A stretch of 64,000 nt of DNA from Thalassotalea_B piscium_A (GTDB taxonomy: Bacteria; Pseudomonadota; Gammaproteobacteria; Enterobacterales; Alteromonadaceae). The position numbers were made by a program, and so were the translations under genes. A model generated the notes under the pieces. That model was not told where the DNA came from. It saw only the letters and a list, made by a program, of their open reading frames with translations, and searched no databases. Each line of letters starts with the position of its first letter. The stretch's first letter is position 1. The DNA lies in NCBI GenBank assembly GCA_049347715.1, contig CP186339.1, forward strand, positions 3,038,001 to 3,102,000, written 5' to 3'. Positions 41,584 to 50,570 of the stretch are shown one piece after another.

Positions 41584-42807
41584 TTAACCGCCAAAATCAT
41601 CAAGAAGGATATTTTCGTCTTCCACACCTAAGTCTTTCAACATGTGAATTACCGCAGCATTCATCATTGGTGGCCCACACATGTAGTATTCACAATCTTC
41701 TGGTGCTTCATGATCTTTCAAGTATTGTTCATAAAGTACATTATGAATAAAACCAGTTAAACCATCCCAGTTATCTTCTGGTTGTGGATCAGACAAAGCT
41801 ACATGCCATTCAAAATTCTCATTTTCAGCGGCAAGCATATTGTAGTCTTCTTCGTAAAACATCTCACGTAATGAACGTGCACCATACCAGAAACTCATTT
41901 TACGTTTAGTATGAAGACGTTTAAGTTGGTCAAAGATATGTGAACGCATTGGCGCCATACCAGCACCACCGCCAATAAAGACCATTTCCGCATCAGTATC
42001 TTTCGCAAAAAACTCACCAAATGGACCTGAAATAGTCACTTTATCACCTGGCTTAAGGCTAAAGATATATGAAGACATTTTACCAGCAGGTAAATGTAAT
42101 TTACCCGGTGGTGGTGTTGCAATACGTACGTTAAGCATAATTATGCCTTCTTCCAATGGATAGTTCGCCATTGAATATGCACGTAATGTTGGTGTATCAA
42201 CTTTAGATTCTACACCAAAGAAACCAAAGTGTTCCCAATCACCGCGATATTGTTCATCAATATCAAAGTCTTTATATTTAATATCGTATGCAGGAGCTTC
42301 AATTTGTATGTAACCACCTGCGCGGAACGGTACAGATTGACCATCAGGAATTCTTAGTTTCAATTCTTTAATGAAAGTTGCTTTGTTATCATTAGAAATA
42401 ACTTCACATTCCCATTGTTGTACACCAAAAATTTCATCTTCAAGTTCAATATCCATGTCTTGCTTAACAGCAACCTGACATGATAACCGACACCCTTCTT
42501 TTGCTTCACGCTTAGTAATATGGCCCAATTCTGTAGGAAGAATATCTCCACCCCCAGAACGAATGTGTACACGACACTGACCACAAGTACCACCACCGCC
42601 ACATGCTGAAGGAACAAAAATTCCTTTATCAGCAAGAACGCCTAATAATTTACCGCCCGCAGAAGCCACTACTGTTTTTTCTGGGTCGCCATTAATTGAG
42701 ATAGTAACGTCACCGTCCGCAACCAATTTTGATTTAGCGAATAAAATCACTAAAACCAAAACTAATACAATTGCAGTGAACATTCCTACGCCGAGAATGA
42801 TTTCCAT
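41584..42807 (-). CDS. nqrF: Na+-translocating NADH:quinone reductase subunit F
   Basis: A 407-residue subunit that takes electrons from NADH. One N-terminal membrane helix (about 3-25) is followed by a 2Fe-2S ferredoxin domain with CGGGGTCGQC and a distant CRLSC (about residues 69-112), then an FAD domain (RAYSMANYP) and an NADH domain (GGGAGMAPMRSHI, WYGARS, YMCGPPMMNAA). It is the last gene of the nqrABCDEF operon, 65 bp after nqrE. Confidence 0.97.
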   Translation of the reverse strand: MEIILGVGMFTAIVLVLVLVILFAKSKLVADGDVTISINGDPEKTVVASAGGKLLGVLADKGIFVPSACGGGGTCGQCRVHIRSGGGDILPTELGHITKREAKEGCRLSCQVAVKQDMDIELEDEIFGVQQWECEVISNDNKATFIKELKLRIPDGQSVPFRAGGYIQIEAPAYDIKYKDFDIDEQYRGDWEHFGFFGVESKVDTPTLRAYSMANYPLEEGIIMLNVRIATPPPGKLHLPAGKMSSYIFSLKPGDKVTISGPFGEFFAKDTDAEMVFIGGGAGMAPMRSHIFDQLKRLHTKRKMSFWYGARSLREMFYEEDYNMLAAENENFEWHVALSDPQPEDNWDGLTGFIHNVLYEQYLKDHEAPEDCEYYMCGPPMMNAAVIHMLKDLGVEDENILLDDFGG

Positions 42808-42872
42808 CGACTTATCCTTTTATACTTATCTAAAAGGCATAGATTACCGAGGTAATCTAACGCCTTATTCAC

Positions 42873-43496
42873 TTACAGAGAAATACCAGCGAATGATGAA
42901 AAACCAAAGGCCATCAAACCTGCAGTAACAAATGTAATCCCTAAGCCTTTCAGGCCATCAGGTACATCTGAATACTTCATTTTCTCGCGAATACCGGCCA
43001 TTAACACAATTGCTAACATCCAGCCAAGGCCACTACCTATACCGTAAACAACACTCTCACCGAAGGCTAAGTTTTTAGCTACCATGAAAGATACACCACC
43101 GAAGATGGCACAGTTAACTGTAATTAAAGGTAAGAAAATACCTAGAGCTTGATATAACGCAGGGAAGTATTTATCTAATACCATTTCTAGTATTTGAACT
43201 AATGCTGCGATAACACCAATGTAAGTAATAAAACCTAAGAAGCTTAAATCTATTGATTCTTTTGGATCAGTAATATTTAACACGCCATCTAATGCACCAG
43301 GTGCCAAGATAGATTGATAAATAATTTGGTTAACAGGAATTGAGATACCTAGTACCACAACTACCGCAACACCTAAACCAATTGCAGTACTGACTTTCTT
43401 AGAAACCGCTAAGAAAGTACACATACCTAAGAAAAAGGTTAATGCTAAGTTTTCAATAAAAATCGCTTTAACAAATATACTAATATAATGTTCCAT
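42873..43496 (-). CDS. nqrE: Na+-translocating NADH:quinone reductase subunit E
   Basis: A 207-residue membrane subunit with six helices. Its two conserved Cys, in FLGMCTFLAV and TVNCAIFGGV, pair with those of NqrD to hold an iron centre within the membrane. A short loop insertion around residue 75-90 makes it slightly longer than Vibrio NqrE. It is 6 bp downstream of nqrD. Confidence 0.96.
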   Translation of the reverse strand: MEHYISIFVKAIFIENLALTFFLGMCTFLAVSKKVSTAIGLGVAVVVVLGISIPVNQIIYQSILAPGALDGVLNITDPKESIDLSFLGFITYIGVIAALVQILEMVLDKYFPALYQALGIFLPLITVNCAIFGGVSFMVAKNLAFGESVVYGIGSGLGWMLAIVLMAGIREKMKYSDVPDGLKGLGITFVTAGLMAFGFSSFAGISL

Positions 43497-43502
43497 AGCT
43501 AA

Positions 43503-44132
43503 TTAATCCTTCTCTACTTGTTCTGGTTTGTACTGGCGAATTCCCCAGATAATCATCCCAATCACAAAAAATGAGCTAAACGGAAAAACCAATAAACCAT
43601 TCGGTTGGTACCATCCACCGTCTTGAACAAGCGGAAGCACTTGCATACCAAATATTTTACCAAATCCGAATAATTCTCTGAAAAAGGCAACAATAACAAG
43701 TATAAAGCCATAGCCTAAACCATTACCAATACCATCAACAAAACTTGCAAATGGTTTTTCTTTCATAGCAAAGGCTTCTGCACGACCCATTACAATACAG
43801 TTAGTGATAATCAAGCCAACATATACAGATAACTCTTTTGATAATTGATAAGAGAAAGCTTTAAGTACTTGGTCAACAACAATTACTAACGAAGCAATAA
43901 TCGCCATCTGCACAATAATACGTACACTTGAAGGGATTTGATTACGGATCATTGAGATAAACATGCTTGAAAAAGCTGTTACCATCATTACCGCTACCGT
44001 CATAACCAAGGCATTAGCCATTGAGCTTGTTACTGCTAACGCAGAACAAACGCCAAGTACCTGCAACCCAATCGGGTTGTTATCTAGAATCGGACTGGTT
44101 AATATTTTTTTAAGATCTGTAGAGTCACTCAT
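43503..44132 (-). CDS. nqrD: Na+-translocating NADH:quinone reductase subunit D
   Basis: A 209-residue membrane subunit with six helices, homologous to NqrE and RnfA/RnfE. The iron-ligand Cys residues are in LGVCSALAV (about 29) and ITNCIVMGRAEAF (about 112). It begins at the last base of the nqrC stop, so the two are translationally coupled. Confidence 0.96.
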   Translation of the reverse strand: MSDSTDLKKILTSPILDNNPIGLQVLGVCSALAVTSSMANALVMTVAVMMVTAFSSMFISMIRNQIPSSVRIIVQMAIIASLVIVVDQVLKAFSYQLSKELSVYVGLIITNCIVMGRAEAFAMKEKPFASFVDGIGNGLGYGFILVIVAFFRELFGFGKIFGMQVLPLVQDGGWYQPNGLLVFPFSSFFVIGMIIWGIRQYKPEQVEKD

Positions 44133-44899
44133 TACTTAAGTCCCCCTGTTTTATATTTCGCTATGAAGGGACCGTAACCTTCTTTACCAAACCAAAAGCG
44201 TAATGTGCGTTGAACACCATTACTGGTTAGGGTAGCTCCAGACACTGCATCTACGCCGTGTATGTCACCTTCTTTAGCGCCGCCTTTTACAATTCGAACA
44301 ACAGCTTCGTTATTGTCATTAAAGATTTTTTTACCAGGCCATAGTGCTTTCCATTTTTCACTAGTTACTAACGCGCCTAAGCCCGGAGTTTCCTTGTGAT
44401 CAGAATAAACAACACTGCGAACGGTATTTAAATCAGCTTCTAAGCCAACGAAACCATACATCAAATCCCAAAGACCTGAACCAACGATAGGTAATACAAC
44501 CGTTGTCACTTTACCTTGATCATCATGCACTAAATAAATGACAGCATTTTTAGCTCGACGGTTAATACCCGCCATATCATTTTCAGGCTTAATAGAATCA
44601 TCAGCACGTGAAGCACGTCTCTCATCGAATGTAATCGTGTCACCTTCAATAAAGTCGCCAGAGTCTAAATCGATCATCTTGGCTTCAACGTATTTTTCAA
44701 AAGTAGGTACTATATCTTTCCCTGCTTTTGCTAATAAGCCAGAAGCTTCCAGAATCTTAGTTTGTTGATCTAGTAATTTATTCTTCGCCTGTTGTGGTTT
44801 CAACTGTACCGCTGAAAAAGAAACTAACAAGGCGCAAACTAAACAAACTACAAAAACGAAACCAACCGTTTTACCAAATGTTTCTTTATTACTAGACAT
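44132..44899 (-). CDS. nqrC: Na+-translocating NADH:quinone reductase subunit C
   Basis: A 255-residue subunit with one N-terminal membrane helix (about 11-32) and a periplasmic FMN domain. The Thr that carries covalent FMN is in VSGATLTSNG near the C-terminus. The frame is open to 44971, but homologues begin at MSSNKETFGKT, so I used the ATG at 44899; it overlaps the nqrB stop by 8 bp. Confidence 0.95.
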   Translation of the reverse strand: MSSNKETFGKTVGFVFVVCLVCALLVSFSAVQLKPQQAKNKLLDQQTKILEASGLLAKAGKDIVPTFEKYVEAKMIDLDSGDFIEGDTITFDERRASRADDSIKPENDMAGINRRAKNAVIYLVHDDQGKVTTVVLPIVGSGLWDLMYGFVGLEADLNTVRSVVYSDHKETPGLGALVTSEKWKALWPGKKIFNDNNEAVVRIVKGGAKEGDIHGVDAVSGATLTSNGVQRTLRFWFGKEGYGPFIAKYKTGGLK

Positions 44900-46103
44900 T
44901 ACGAGCAAGCCTCCGTTTGATATTCCCTTGAACAACAAAATAGTCGAACAACGGCGCGAATAAGTTAGCAAATAAGATTGCTAGCATCATACCTTCTGGG
45001 AATGCTGGGTTAACCACACGTACTAATACCACCATGATACCCACTAAAGCACCAAACCAATATTTACCAGTATTTGTAAATGAAGCAGATACAGGATCAG
45101 TTGCCATAAACATCATACCGAATGCGAATCCACCAACAACTAAATGCCAATACCAAGGCATAGCAAACATAGCATTAGTTTCGCTGCCAATAGCATTAAA
45201 TAGCATTGAAGTCACAACCATACCGGCAAAAACACCTAGCACTATACGCCATGAAGCAATACCTTTATAAAGGATATAAGCACCACCAAGGATAATAGCT
45301 GCTGTTGATACTTCACCGATTGACCCCGGAATAAAGCCCCAAAATGCATTCCACCAATCAGCACTCATGCTGTAATCCATAGAACCAGGAATTGCCGCAG
45401 CACCTTTTGCTAATGCAGTTGCACCAGAAAAACCATCAACAGCAACCCACACAGCATCACCAGATATCTGAGCTGGGTATGCAAAGAATAAAAATGCACG
45501 TCCCGCTAATGCAGGGTTTAAGAAGTTTTTACCTGTACCACCAAATATTTCTTTTGCGACAACAACACCAAAAGTAATACCGATAGCGACTTGCCATAAA
45601 GGAATAGTTGCAGGAACAATCAATGCAAAAAGGATAGAAGTAACAAAGAAACCTTCGTTTACTTCATGCTTACGCACACCAGCAAATAATACTTCCCAAA
45701 AACCACCGACAATAAATGTAGTCGCATAGATAGGTAAAAAGAAACATGCGCCATAAAGCATCATGGTAAACCAGCTTGCAGTTGCGCTAAGTTCACCTCC
45801 GAGCATAGAAAACAAACCTACCTGCCATGTGTCAGGCAAAGCGTAATTTGCTGCTAGCGCTTCAGTTGCTTGGAAACCAATGTTATACATGCCAAAGAAC
45901 ATTGCAGGAAATACCGCTAACCACACAGTGATCATGATACGTTTCAAGTCAATGCTGTCACGAATATGAGTTTTACCTTTAGTTACATAACCTGGGGTAA
46001 ATAGACCAGTAGCGACTGCTTCATATAAAGCAAACCACTTCTCGTGTTTGCCACCTTTTTCAAAGTGTGGCTCTATATCTTCAATAAACTTTTTCAAGCC
46101 CAT
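44892..46103 (-). CDS. nqrB: Na+-translocating NADH:quinone reductase subunit B
   Basis: A 403-residue membrane subunit with about ten helices, central to Na+ transfer and quinone reduction. The FMN-carrying Thr is in GFSGATALAKG (about residue 225). Other conserved stretches: KHEKWFALYEA near the start, the GGTGKNFLNPALAGRAFLFF loop and FMATDPVSASFTNTGKYWFG. It starts 2 bp after nqrA. Confidence 0.97.
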   Translation of the reverse strand: MGLKKFIEDIEPHFEKGGKHEKWFALYEAVATGLFTPGYVTKGKTHIRDSIDLKRIMITVWLAVFPAMFFGMYNIGFQATEALAANYALPDTWQVGLFSMLGGELSATASWFTMMLYGACFFLPIYATTFIVGGFWEVLFAGVRKHEVNEGFFVTSILFALIVPATIPLWQVAIGITFGVVVAKEIFGGTGKNFLNPALAGRAFLFFAYPAQISGDAVWVAVDGFSGATALAKGAAAIPGSMDYSMSADWWNAFWGFIPGSIGEVSTAAIILGGAYILYKGIASWRIVLGVFAGMVVTSMLFNAIGSETNAMFAMPWYWHLVVGGFAFGMMFMATDPVSASFTNTGKYWFGALVGIMVVLVRVVNPAFPEGMMLAILFANLFAPLFDYFVVQGNIKRRLARNV

Positions 46104-46105
46104 GA

Positions 46106-47443
46106 CTAACCTTCCTTCTCAATTATGGTTAGGCATTCACGAAGTAGAACCCCGTAATCTGTTTTGCCTGGGCAAACAAATGTACATAAGGCTAAATCTT
46201 CTTCGTCAAGCTCTAAGGCCCCAAGTAATTGTGCACTATCGGTATCACCCGAAGCTAAATCGCGCAAAAACATGGTCGGTAAAATATCTAATGGCATTAC
46301 GCGTTCATAATTCCCAATAGGAACCATAGCGCGTGAACTACCGTTGGTTGTAGTGGTCATATTGAATAGCTTGTTTGGAAACAAGTGAGACAAATATGCT
46401 CGTGTTACCGAGAACATATTAGCACCAGGGCTTAAATACCCCATAAATTCTTTGTCACGTCCTTCAAGTAAAAGAGATACTTGGACATGATAACGACCTA
46501 AATAACTGTGTACATTCTTCGCTACTTGACCTTGAAGTAAAGATCCTGAAACAACACGGACTTCACCTTCAATTGTTTCTCCTTCAATCAAATCACTAAT
46601 ATTCGCACCTAGCATGGTTCGAACTAAACGTGGATTTGTTGCGGCTGGGCCAGCAAGAGAAATAACGCGTGAATTATCTAATTCACCCGTGGTAAATAGC
46701 TTACCAAACGCGATCACATCTTGATAATTTAAGTGCCAAACAACGCGTTCTGCGCTAACTGGCTTTAAAAAATGGATGTGTGTACCAACTAAACCAGCGG
46801 GATGTTTTCCTGCAAACTCAGTGACTACCGAATTGGCGGCAACCGGTATATTTGCTCCTGGGGCTTTGGAAACAAAAATTTCACCTTCAGTTAAACGGCT
46901 TAAAACAACTAAACCATGCTGAAAAGCTTCACTTTGTTCATTAATGATAACCTCAGGGTTAGCGGCTAAAGGATTAGTATCCATTGCACTAACAAAGATT
47001 GCTGCTGGGGTTGTATCTATTGCAGGGATTTTACTAAATGGACGAGTTCGTAAAGCCGTCCACAACCCTGAATTAACAAGGGTATCAACAACATTTTCAC
47101 GAGGAATTGTTGTTAAATCTTCTGCAGAGTAGCTAGTAAACGTCTCTTGTTCATTGCCATCTATTTCAATAACAACGGACTGTAAAACACGTTTTTCACC
47201 ACGGTTAACTTCTGTTACCACACCGGCTGCTTGAGCTGTGAATTTAACGCCAGGATTCTTTTTATCTTCAAAAATCGCCTGACCTTTTTTTACACGATCG
47301 CCTACTTTAACAAACATAGTCGGTCGCATACCCACAAACTCTTCACCTAGTGTTGCAACGCTCTTGATGGGGGAACCATCATGGATTACCTGCTGGGGAG
47401 CGCCACTTACAGGGACATCCAGACCTTTTTTTATCGTAATCAT
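46106..47443 (-). CDS. nqrA: Na+-translocating NADH:quinone reductase subunit A
   Basis: A 445-residue soluble subunit (Vibrio 446) at the cytoplasmic face, with the typical MITIKKGLDVPVSG start, VGMRPTMFVKVGD, KKNPGVKFTAQAAG, and the C-terminal CTFVCPGKTDYG. The frame is open to 47482 with another ATG there, which has AGG upstream, so 13 extra residues are possible; the homologues favour 47443. It opens the operon nqrABCDEF, which makes the respiratory Na+ gradient. Confidence 0.95.
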   Translation of the reverse strand: MITIKKGLDVPVSGAPQQVIHDGSPIKSVATLGEEFVGMRPTMFVKVGDRVKKGQAIFEDKKNPGVKFTAQAAGVVTEVNRGEKRVLQSVVIEIDGNEQETFTSYSAEDLTTIPRENVVDTLVNSGLWTALRTRPFSKIPAIDTTPAAIFVSAMDTNPLAANPEVIINEQSEAFQHGLVVLSRLTEGEIFVSKAPGANIPVAANSVVTEFAGKHPAGLVGTHIHFLKPVSAERVVWHLNYQDVIAFGKLFTTGELDNSRVISLAGPAATNPRLVRTMLGANISDLIEGETIEGEVRVVSGSLLQGQVAKNVHSYLGRYHVQVSLLLEGRDKEFMGYLSPGANMFSVTRAYLSHLFPNKLFNMTTTTNGSSRAMVPIGNYERVMPLDILPTMFLRDLASGDTDSAQLLGALELDEEDLALCTFVCPGKTDYGVLLRECLTIIEKEG

Positions 47444-47823
47444 AAACACTTGCACTACTTTGACGGGAGTATCAAAACTCATTATTCTTTTACCTAAAGT
47501 ACTGTTTAATTAGTAACTTAAATAAAAAAATAATTACGTATTTGATTTCAGTGTATTTCAGTAGAATACATCTTAATTTTGTACTTAATCAATAAGTAAG
47601 AAAAAAGTGTAACTACCGGCTCTAAGTTAAAAATATTCTGGGCCGAATTTTAGCACAAAATTTAATTATTGCACTATATTGATGGCAGAGTTTTTATCAC
47701 TATTTATCACTCTTTGATGCTTTTTTAATCTAATACTTCACTTTCAATACTTTCATTCAACAAAAAGGCCAATATTTTAAAAATATTAGCCTCTTATCTA
47801 AATTGAAAAAAACAGCTATCTAG
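47444..47823. other. nqrA upstream region
   Basis: A 380-bp region between fabV and nqrA with no gene. It must hold the nqr promoter; the left end carries the fabV terminator. No operator is recognised. Confidence 0.6.
47767..47791 (-). terminator. Terminator of fabV
   Basis: An 11-bp stem GGCCAATATTT/AAATATTAGCC (one mismatch) with loop TAA is followed on the minus strand by TTTTTG, 33 bp past the fabV stop. Confidence 0.75.
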
Positions 47824-49014
47824 TTAAACTAAATGATTAATCGCTAATAAAGGATTAACATCATCATCATAGTTAACATTTTCAAAACCAAAACCAAACA
47901 ATTTTAGAAATTCTTGATGATAACCATCATAATCAGTTAGTTCGTCTATGGTGTCAGTATCAACTGTATCCCAGATATGTTGTACTCTTTCTTGTACTGA
48001 ATCTTCTAATTCTTTGTAATTTTGACTTAAACGCCCTGCATCGTCTAAACGAGGTGTATCGTTATAGAGGTTTTCAGTAAACAATGCTTGTATTTGCTCA
48101 ATACAGCCTTGATATGTGCCATCACTTTTCATCACTTTAAACATAGCTGATATATACAAAGGCATAATTGGGATAGCTGAACTTGCTTGAGTAACAACCG
48201 CATTGAGTGAAGTAACATAAGCTTTACCAGATAGCGTACTTGTTGATTCAGTAATGGCTTTAGCAGCACGGTCTAAATCTTCTTTTGCTCTTCCGATAGT
48301 GGCGTGGCCGTAAATAGGCCAAGTTAATTTTTTACCAATATAAGTGTATGCAGTTGTTTTAAAGTTATCGGCTAATACTCCAGCTTCTGATAAGGCTTTA
48401 ATCCAAAGCTCCCAATCAGCGCCGCCCATTACATTTATTGTTCCCTGAATTTCAGCTTCATTTGCAGCTTCTACAGAGACAGAATCAATAATACGCTTAG
48501 AGGTATTTAAGTTCTTAGTGGTAACCCCTTCACCAATAGGTTTCAACGTTGAAGAGTACACTTCACCAGTATCTGGATCAGTACGACGAGGAGAAGCTAA
48601 ACTATAAATAATTAAATCAACTTGTCCTAGCTCTTCTTTAATAACGTCAATAGCTTTAGCTTTTAATTCATGAGAGAAGGCATCACCATTGATATTTTTA
48701 GACCATAAACCAGCCTCATCTGCTGCTTTTTGAAATGCAACCGTATTGTACCAACCCGCAGAAGCTGTTTTCTTTTCTGTGGGTTCTTTCTCAAAAAACA
48801 CACCTAACGTTTTAGCATTACAGCCAAACGCTGCAGTGATACGAGAAGCAAGGCCATAACCTGTTGACGCCCCTATAACTAATACATTTTTCGGTTTATC
48901 AGCCGCTTGTGTTTGACTCTTAACATAAGCGATTTGTTCGTTTACGTGAGCTTCACAACCAACAGGATGTGCATTTGTACAAATAAAACCACGAATTTTA
49001 GGTTTAATAACCAT
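47824..49014 (-). CDS. fabV: Enoyl-ACP reductase FabV
   Basis: A 396-residue NADH-dependent enoyl-ACP reductase, the last step of each round of fatty-acid elongation; FabV proteins are insensitive to triclosan. Signatures: MVIKPKIRGFICTNAHPVGC, the NAD-binding VLVIGASTGYGLASRI, DLIIYSLASPRRTDP, and the Y-X8-K catalytic pair in YGHATIGRAK. Length matches the family (about 400). It stands alone with its own terminator. Confidence 0.97.
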   Translation of the reverse strand: MVIKPKIRGFICTNAHPVGCEAHVNEQIAYVKSQTQAADKPKNVLVIGASTGYGLASRITAAFGCNAKTLGVFFEKEPTEKKTASAGWYNTVAFQKAADEAGLWSKNINGDAFSHELKAKAIDVIKEELGQVDLIIYSLASPRRTDPDTGEVYSSTLKPIGEGVTTKNLNTSKRIIDSVSVEAANEAEIQGTINVMGGADWELWIKALSEAGVLADNFKTTAYTYIGKKLTWPIYGHATIGRAKEDLDRAAKAITESTSTLSGKAYVTSLNAVVTQASSAIPIMPLYISAMFKVMKSDGTYQGCIEQIQALFTENLYNDTPRLDDAGRLSQNYKELEDSVQERVQHIWDTVDTDTIDELTDYDGYHQEFLKLFGFGFENVNYDDDVNPLLAINHLV

Positions 49015-49423
49015 GAGTACGCCTTTTTAAAAATAGATTTCAAGAAAATTGCTGCATAGTTTACTCTGCTTAACAGAATAAGAGGTACGAGCAGTGAAAA
49101 TTAAATATATAAAGTCAATTTAGCATCAACTTATTATCGTTATTATAAATTCAGCATGACAATGAATTTACCTTATAAATCAATTGTATGATAGTCAAGC
49201 ATTGGCAAAAAACTTTGTTTAGATAACTTACCTACCAACCCTTTTTTCGGAAATCATCACACGAAATAATTCTATTATTTCGGCTTTTTATGTATTTATC
49301 ACTATAGCTATTACCAAAAATAGCTAACATAAGCCCACGCTTTAACCAAACCTTTCAGGCTAAATGTTGATCACAAGGTTTAATGAAAAATACAAAGAGT
49401 GTGCTTTCACAATAACAGGTTAA
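49015..49423. other. 409-bp region between bolA and fabV with an orphan plus-strand terminator
   Basis: No protein gene is visible. A strong plus-strand hairpin (49262-49290) ends a possible untranslated transcript; see that entry. The rest is AT-rich and unremarkable. Confidence 0.55.
49262..49290 (+). terminator. Orphan terminator-like hairpin on the plus strand
   Basis: A 9-bp perfect stem CGAAATAAT/ATTATTTCG (49262-49270 with 49274-49282), loop TCT, followed by GCTTTTTA. No plus-strand gene ends nearby, since both neighbours are on the minus strand, so it may end a small RNA starting between about 49020 and 49250. Confidence 0.5.
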
Positions 49424-49759
49424 CTACCCGTTACTATCAACAACTTTTTTACTGCCACCAAGACATTTAGGTGAAAGGGGAGTATTTTCTTGATAATAAT
49501 CTTTCCACTCCTTCTCCGTATAGGTATGAAGCGCTAATGCATGAATGTGATCTGCTAGCTCAGTAGCTAATACTTTATTCACTGCTCGATGACGCGCAAT
49601 TAAGCGATCACCTTCAAAGTCTTCAGCGACAATAATCACTTTAAAGTGAGATTCACTACCTGGTGGCACATTATGTTTATGACTTTCATTGATAACGTCG
49701 AGATATAACGGAGAAAAAGCAGAAAGTAATTTTTGTTCGATTACAGCTTCAATTGACAT
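49424..49759 (-). CDS. bolA: BolA family protein
   Basis: A 111-residue protein with the BolA fold: MSIEAVIEQKLLSAFSP, the core LDVINESHKHNVPPGSESHF with conserved His residues, VIIVAEDFEGDRLIARHRAVNKVLATELADHIHALALHTYT. BolA proteins partner monothiol glutaredoxins in Fe-S or iron handling and affect cell shape and biofilm. The 20 C-terminal residues include a Cys (PKCLGG). It stands alone on this strand. Confidence 0.93.
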   Translation of the reverse strand: MSIEAVIEQKLLSAFSPLYLDVINESHKHNVPPGSESHFKVIIVAEDFEGDRLIARHRAVNKVLATELADHIHALALHTYTEKEWKDYYQENTPLSPKCLGGSKKVVDSNG

Positions 49760-49918
49760 AGGATTCCCTTAATTTTACAACACTGACATTGTTTGATTAA
49801 ACTAACTCCAAACAGTATACGTCTGCGTTAATTATAGTTTGATTATAGCCTTTCACCAAAAAAATAGATGTTCAGAGCCCTTTTTTAGTGACTAATCCTC
49901 TACGATAATGTGCCAAAT

Positions 49919-50497
49919 TTATTGATGTTTGATTTGCCTAAAAGTGAGATTAATGCGCATAGGCTGCTCAATTCGAGATTTAGGTAATGCATGTTGATAA
50001 CATTCTTGGCTTTTATCCCCCATCACTAGTAGGCTGCCAGATTGTAAAGGCAATTTCAGGGATTCTCCACCCTTTTTATGTTTCAAGCAGAAGTCGCGTG
50101 TAGCACCAAATGAAAGTGACGCTATAGATGGATTCTCACCAAGCTCCCTTTCATCGTCGCAATGCCAACTCACTGAATCTCTGTGGTCACGATAACAATT
50201 AGCTAACACCGCGTTAAATTTTGACTGACAAAAAAGGTTAACTTTATCTCGTAATTCGCTCAAAAGCGGAGTCCACTGATTCGGTGTTAACGTCATTTGA
50301 GAGTATGAATAACTCAATGATGGGTCGGCATACCATGCTTGTAACCGAGGAATATCCACCGTCCGATTAAACATAAACATCTGATCTTGTCGCCAACAAA
50401 TACTGTCATACAAGGCTTTTAGATACTGATAACTATCACCTAATGAAATAAAATTTGGATAGTAATCAATGTTTGCCTCTTTTATGGCAAGTTTTAT
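49919..50497 (-). CDS. AlkB-like 2-oxoglutarate/Fe(II) dioxygenase with no ordinary start codon
   Basis: A dioxygenase of the AlkB type that would remove alkyl groups from DNA or RNA bases. Core residues: PRLQAWYAD, NCYRDHRDSVSWHCDDE with the iron-binding H-x-D, the second His in CYQHALPKS, and the 2-oxoglutarate Arg pair in RINLTFR. The first ATG in frame (50413) would give 164 residues and lose conserved N-terminal sequence. The frame runs open upstream with recognisable family residues (DYYPNFIS, LYDSICWRQD) to an ATA at 50495-50497 placed six bases after a good AAGGAG. I therefore give 192 codons and treat ATA as the start, possibly mutated from ATG. Confidence 0.75.
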   Translation of the reverse strand: MKLAIKEANIDYYPNFISLGDSYQYLKALYDSICWRQDQMFMFNRTVDIPRLQAWYADPSLSYSYSQMTLTPNQWTPLLSELRDKVNLFCQSKFNAVLANCYRDHRDSVSWHCDDERELGENPSIASLSFGATRDFCLKHKKGGESLKLPLQSGSLLVMGDKSQECYQHALPKSRIEQPMRINLTFRQIKHQ

Positions 50498-50570
50498 CTT
50501 CTTCTCCTTAAACTAGTTCAGCCAACTTGCATTTTAGTTTATCATTACTCTGTCACCTAAAATATAACGA

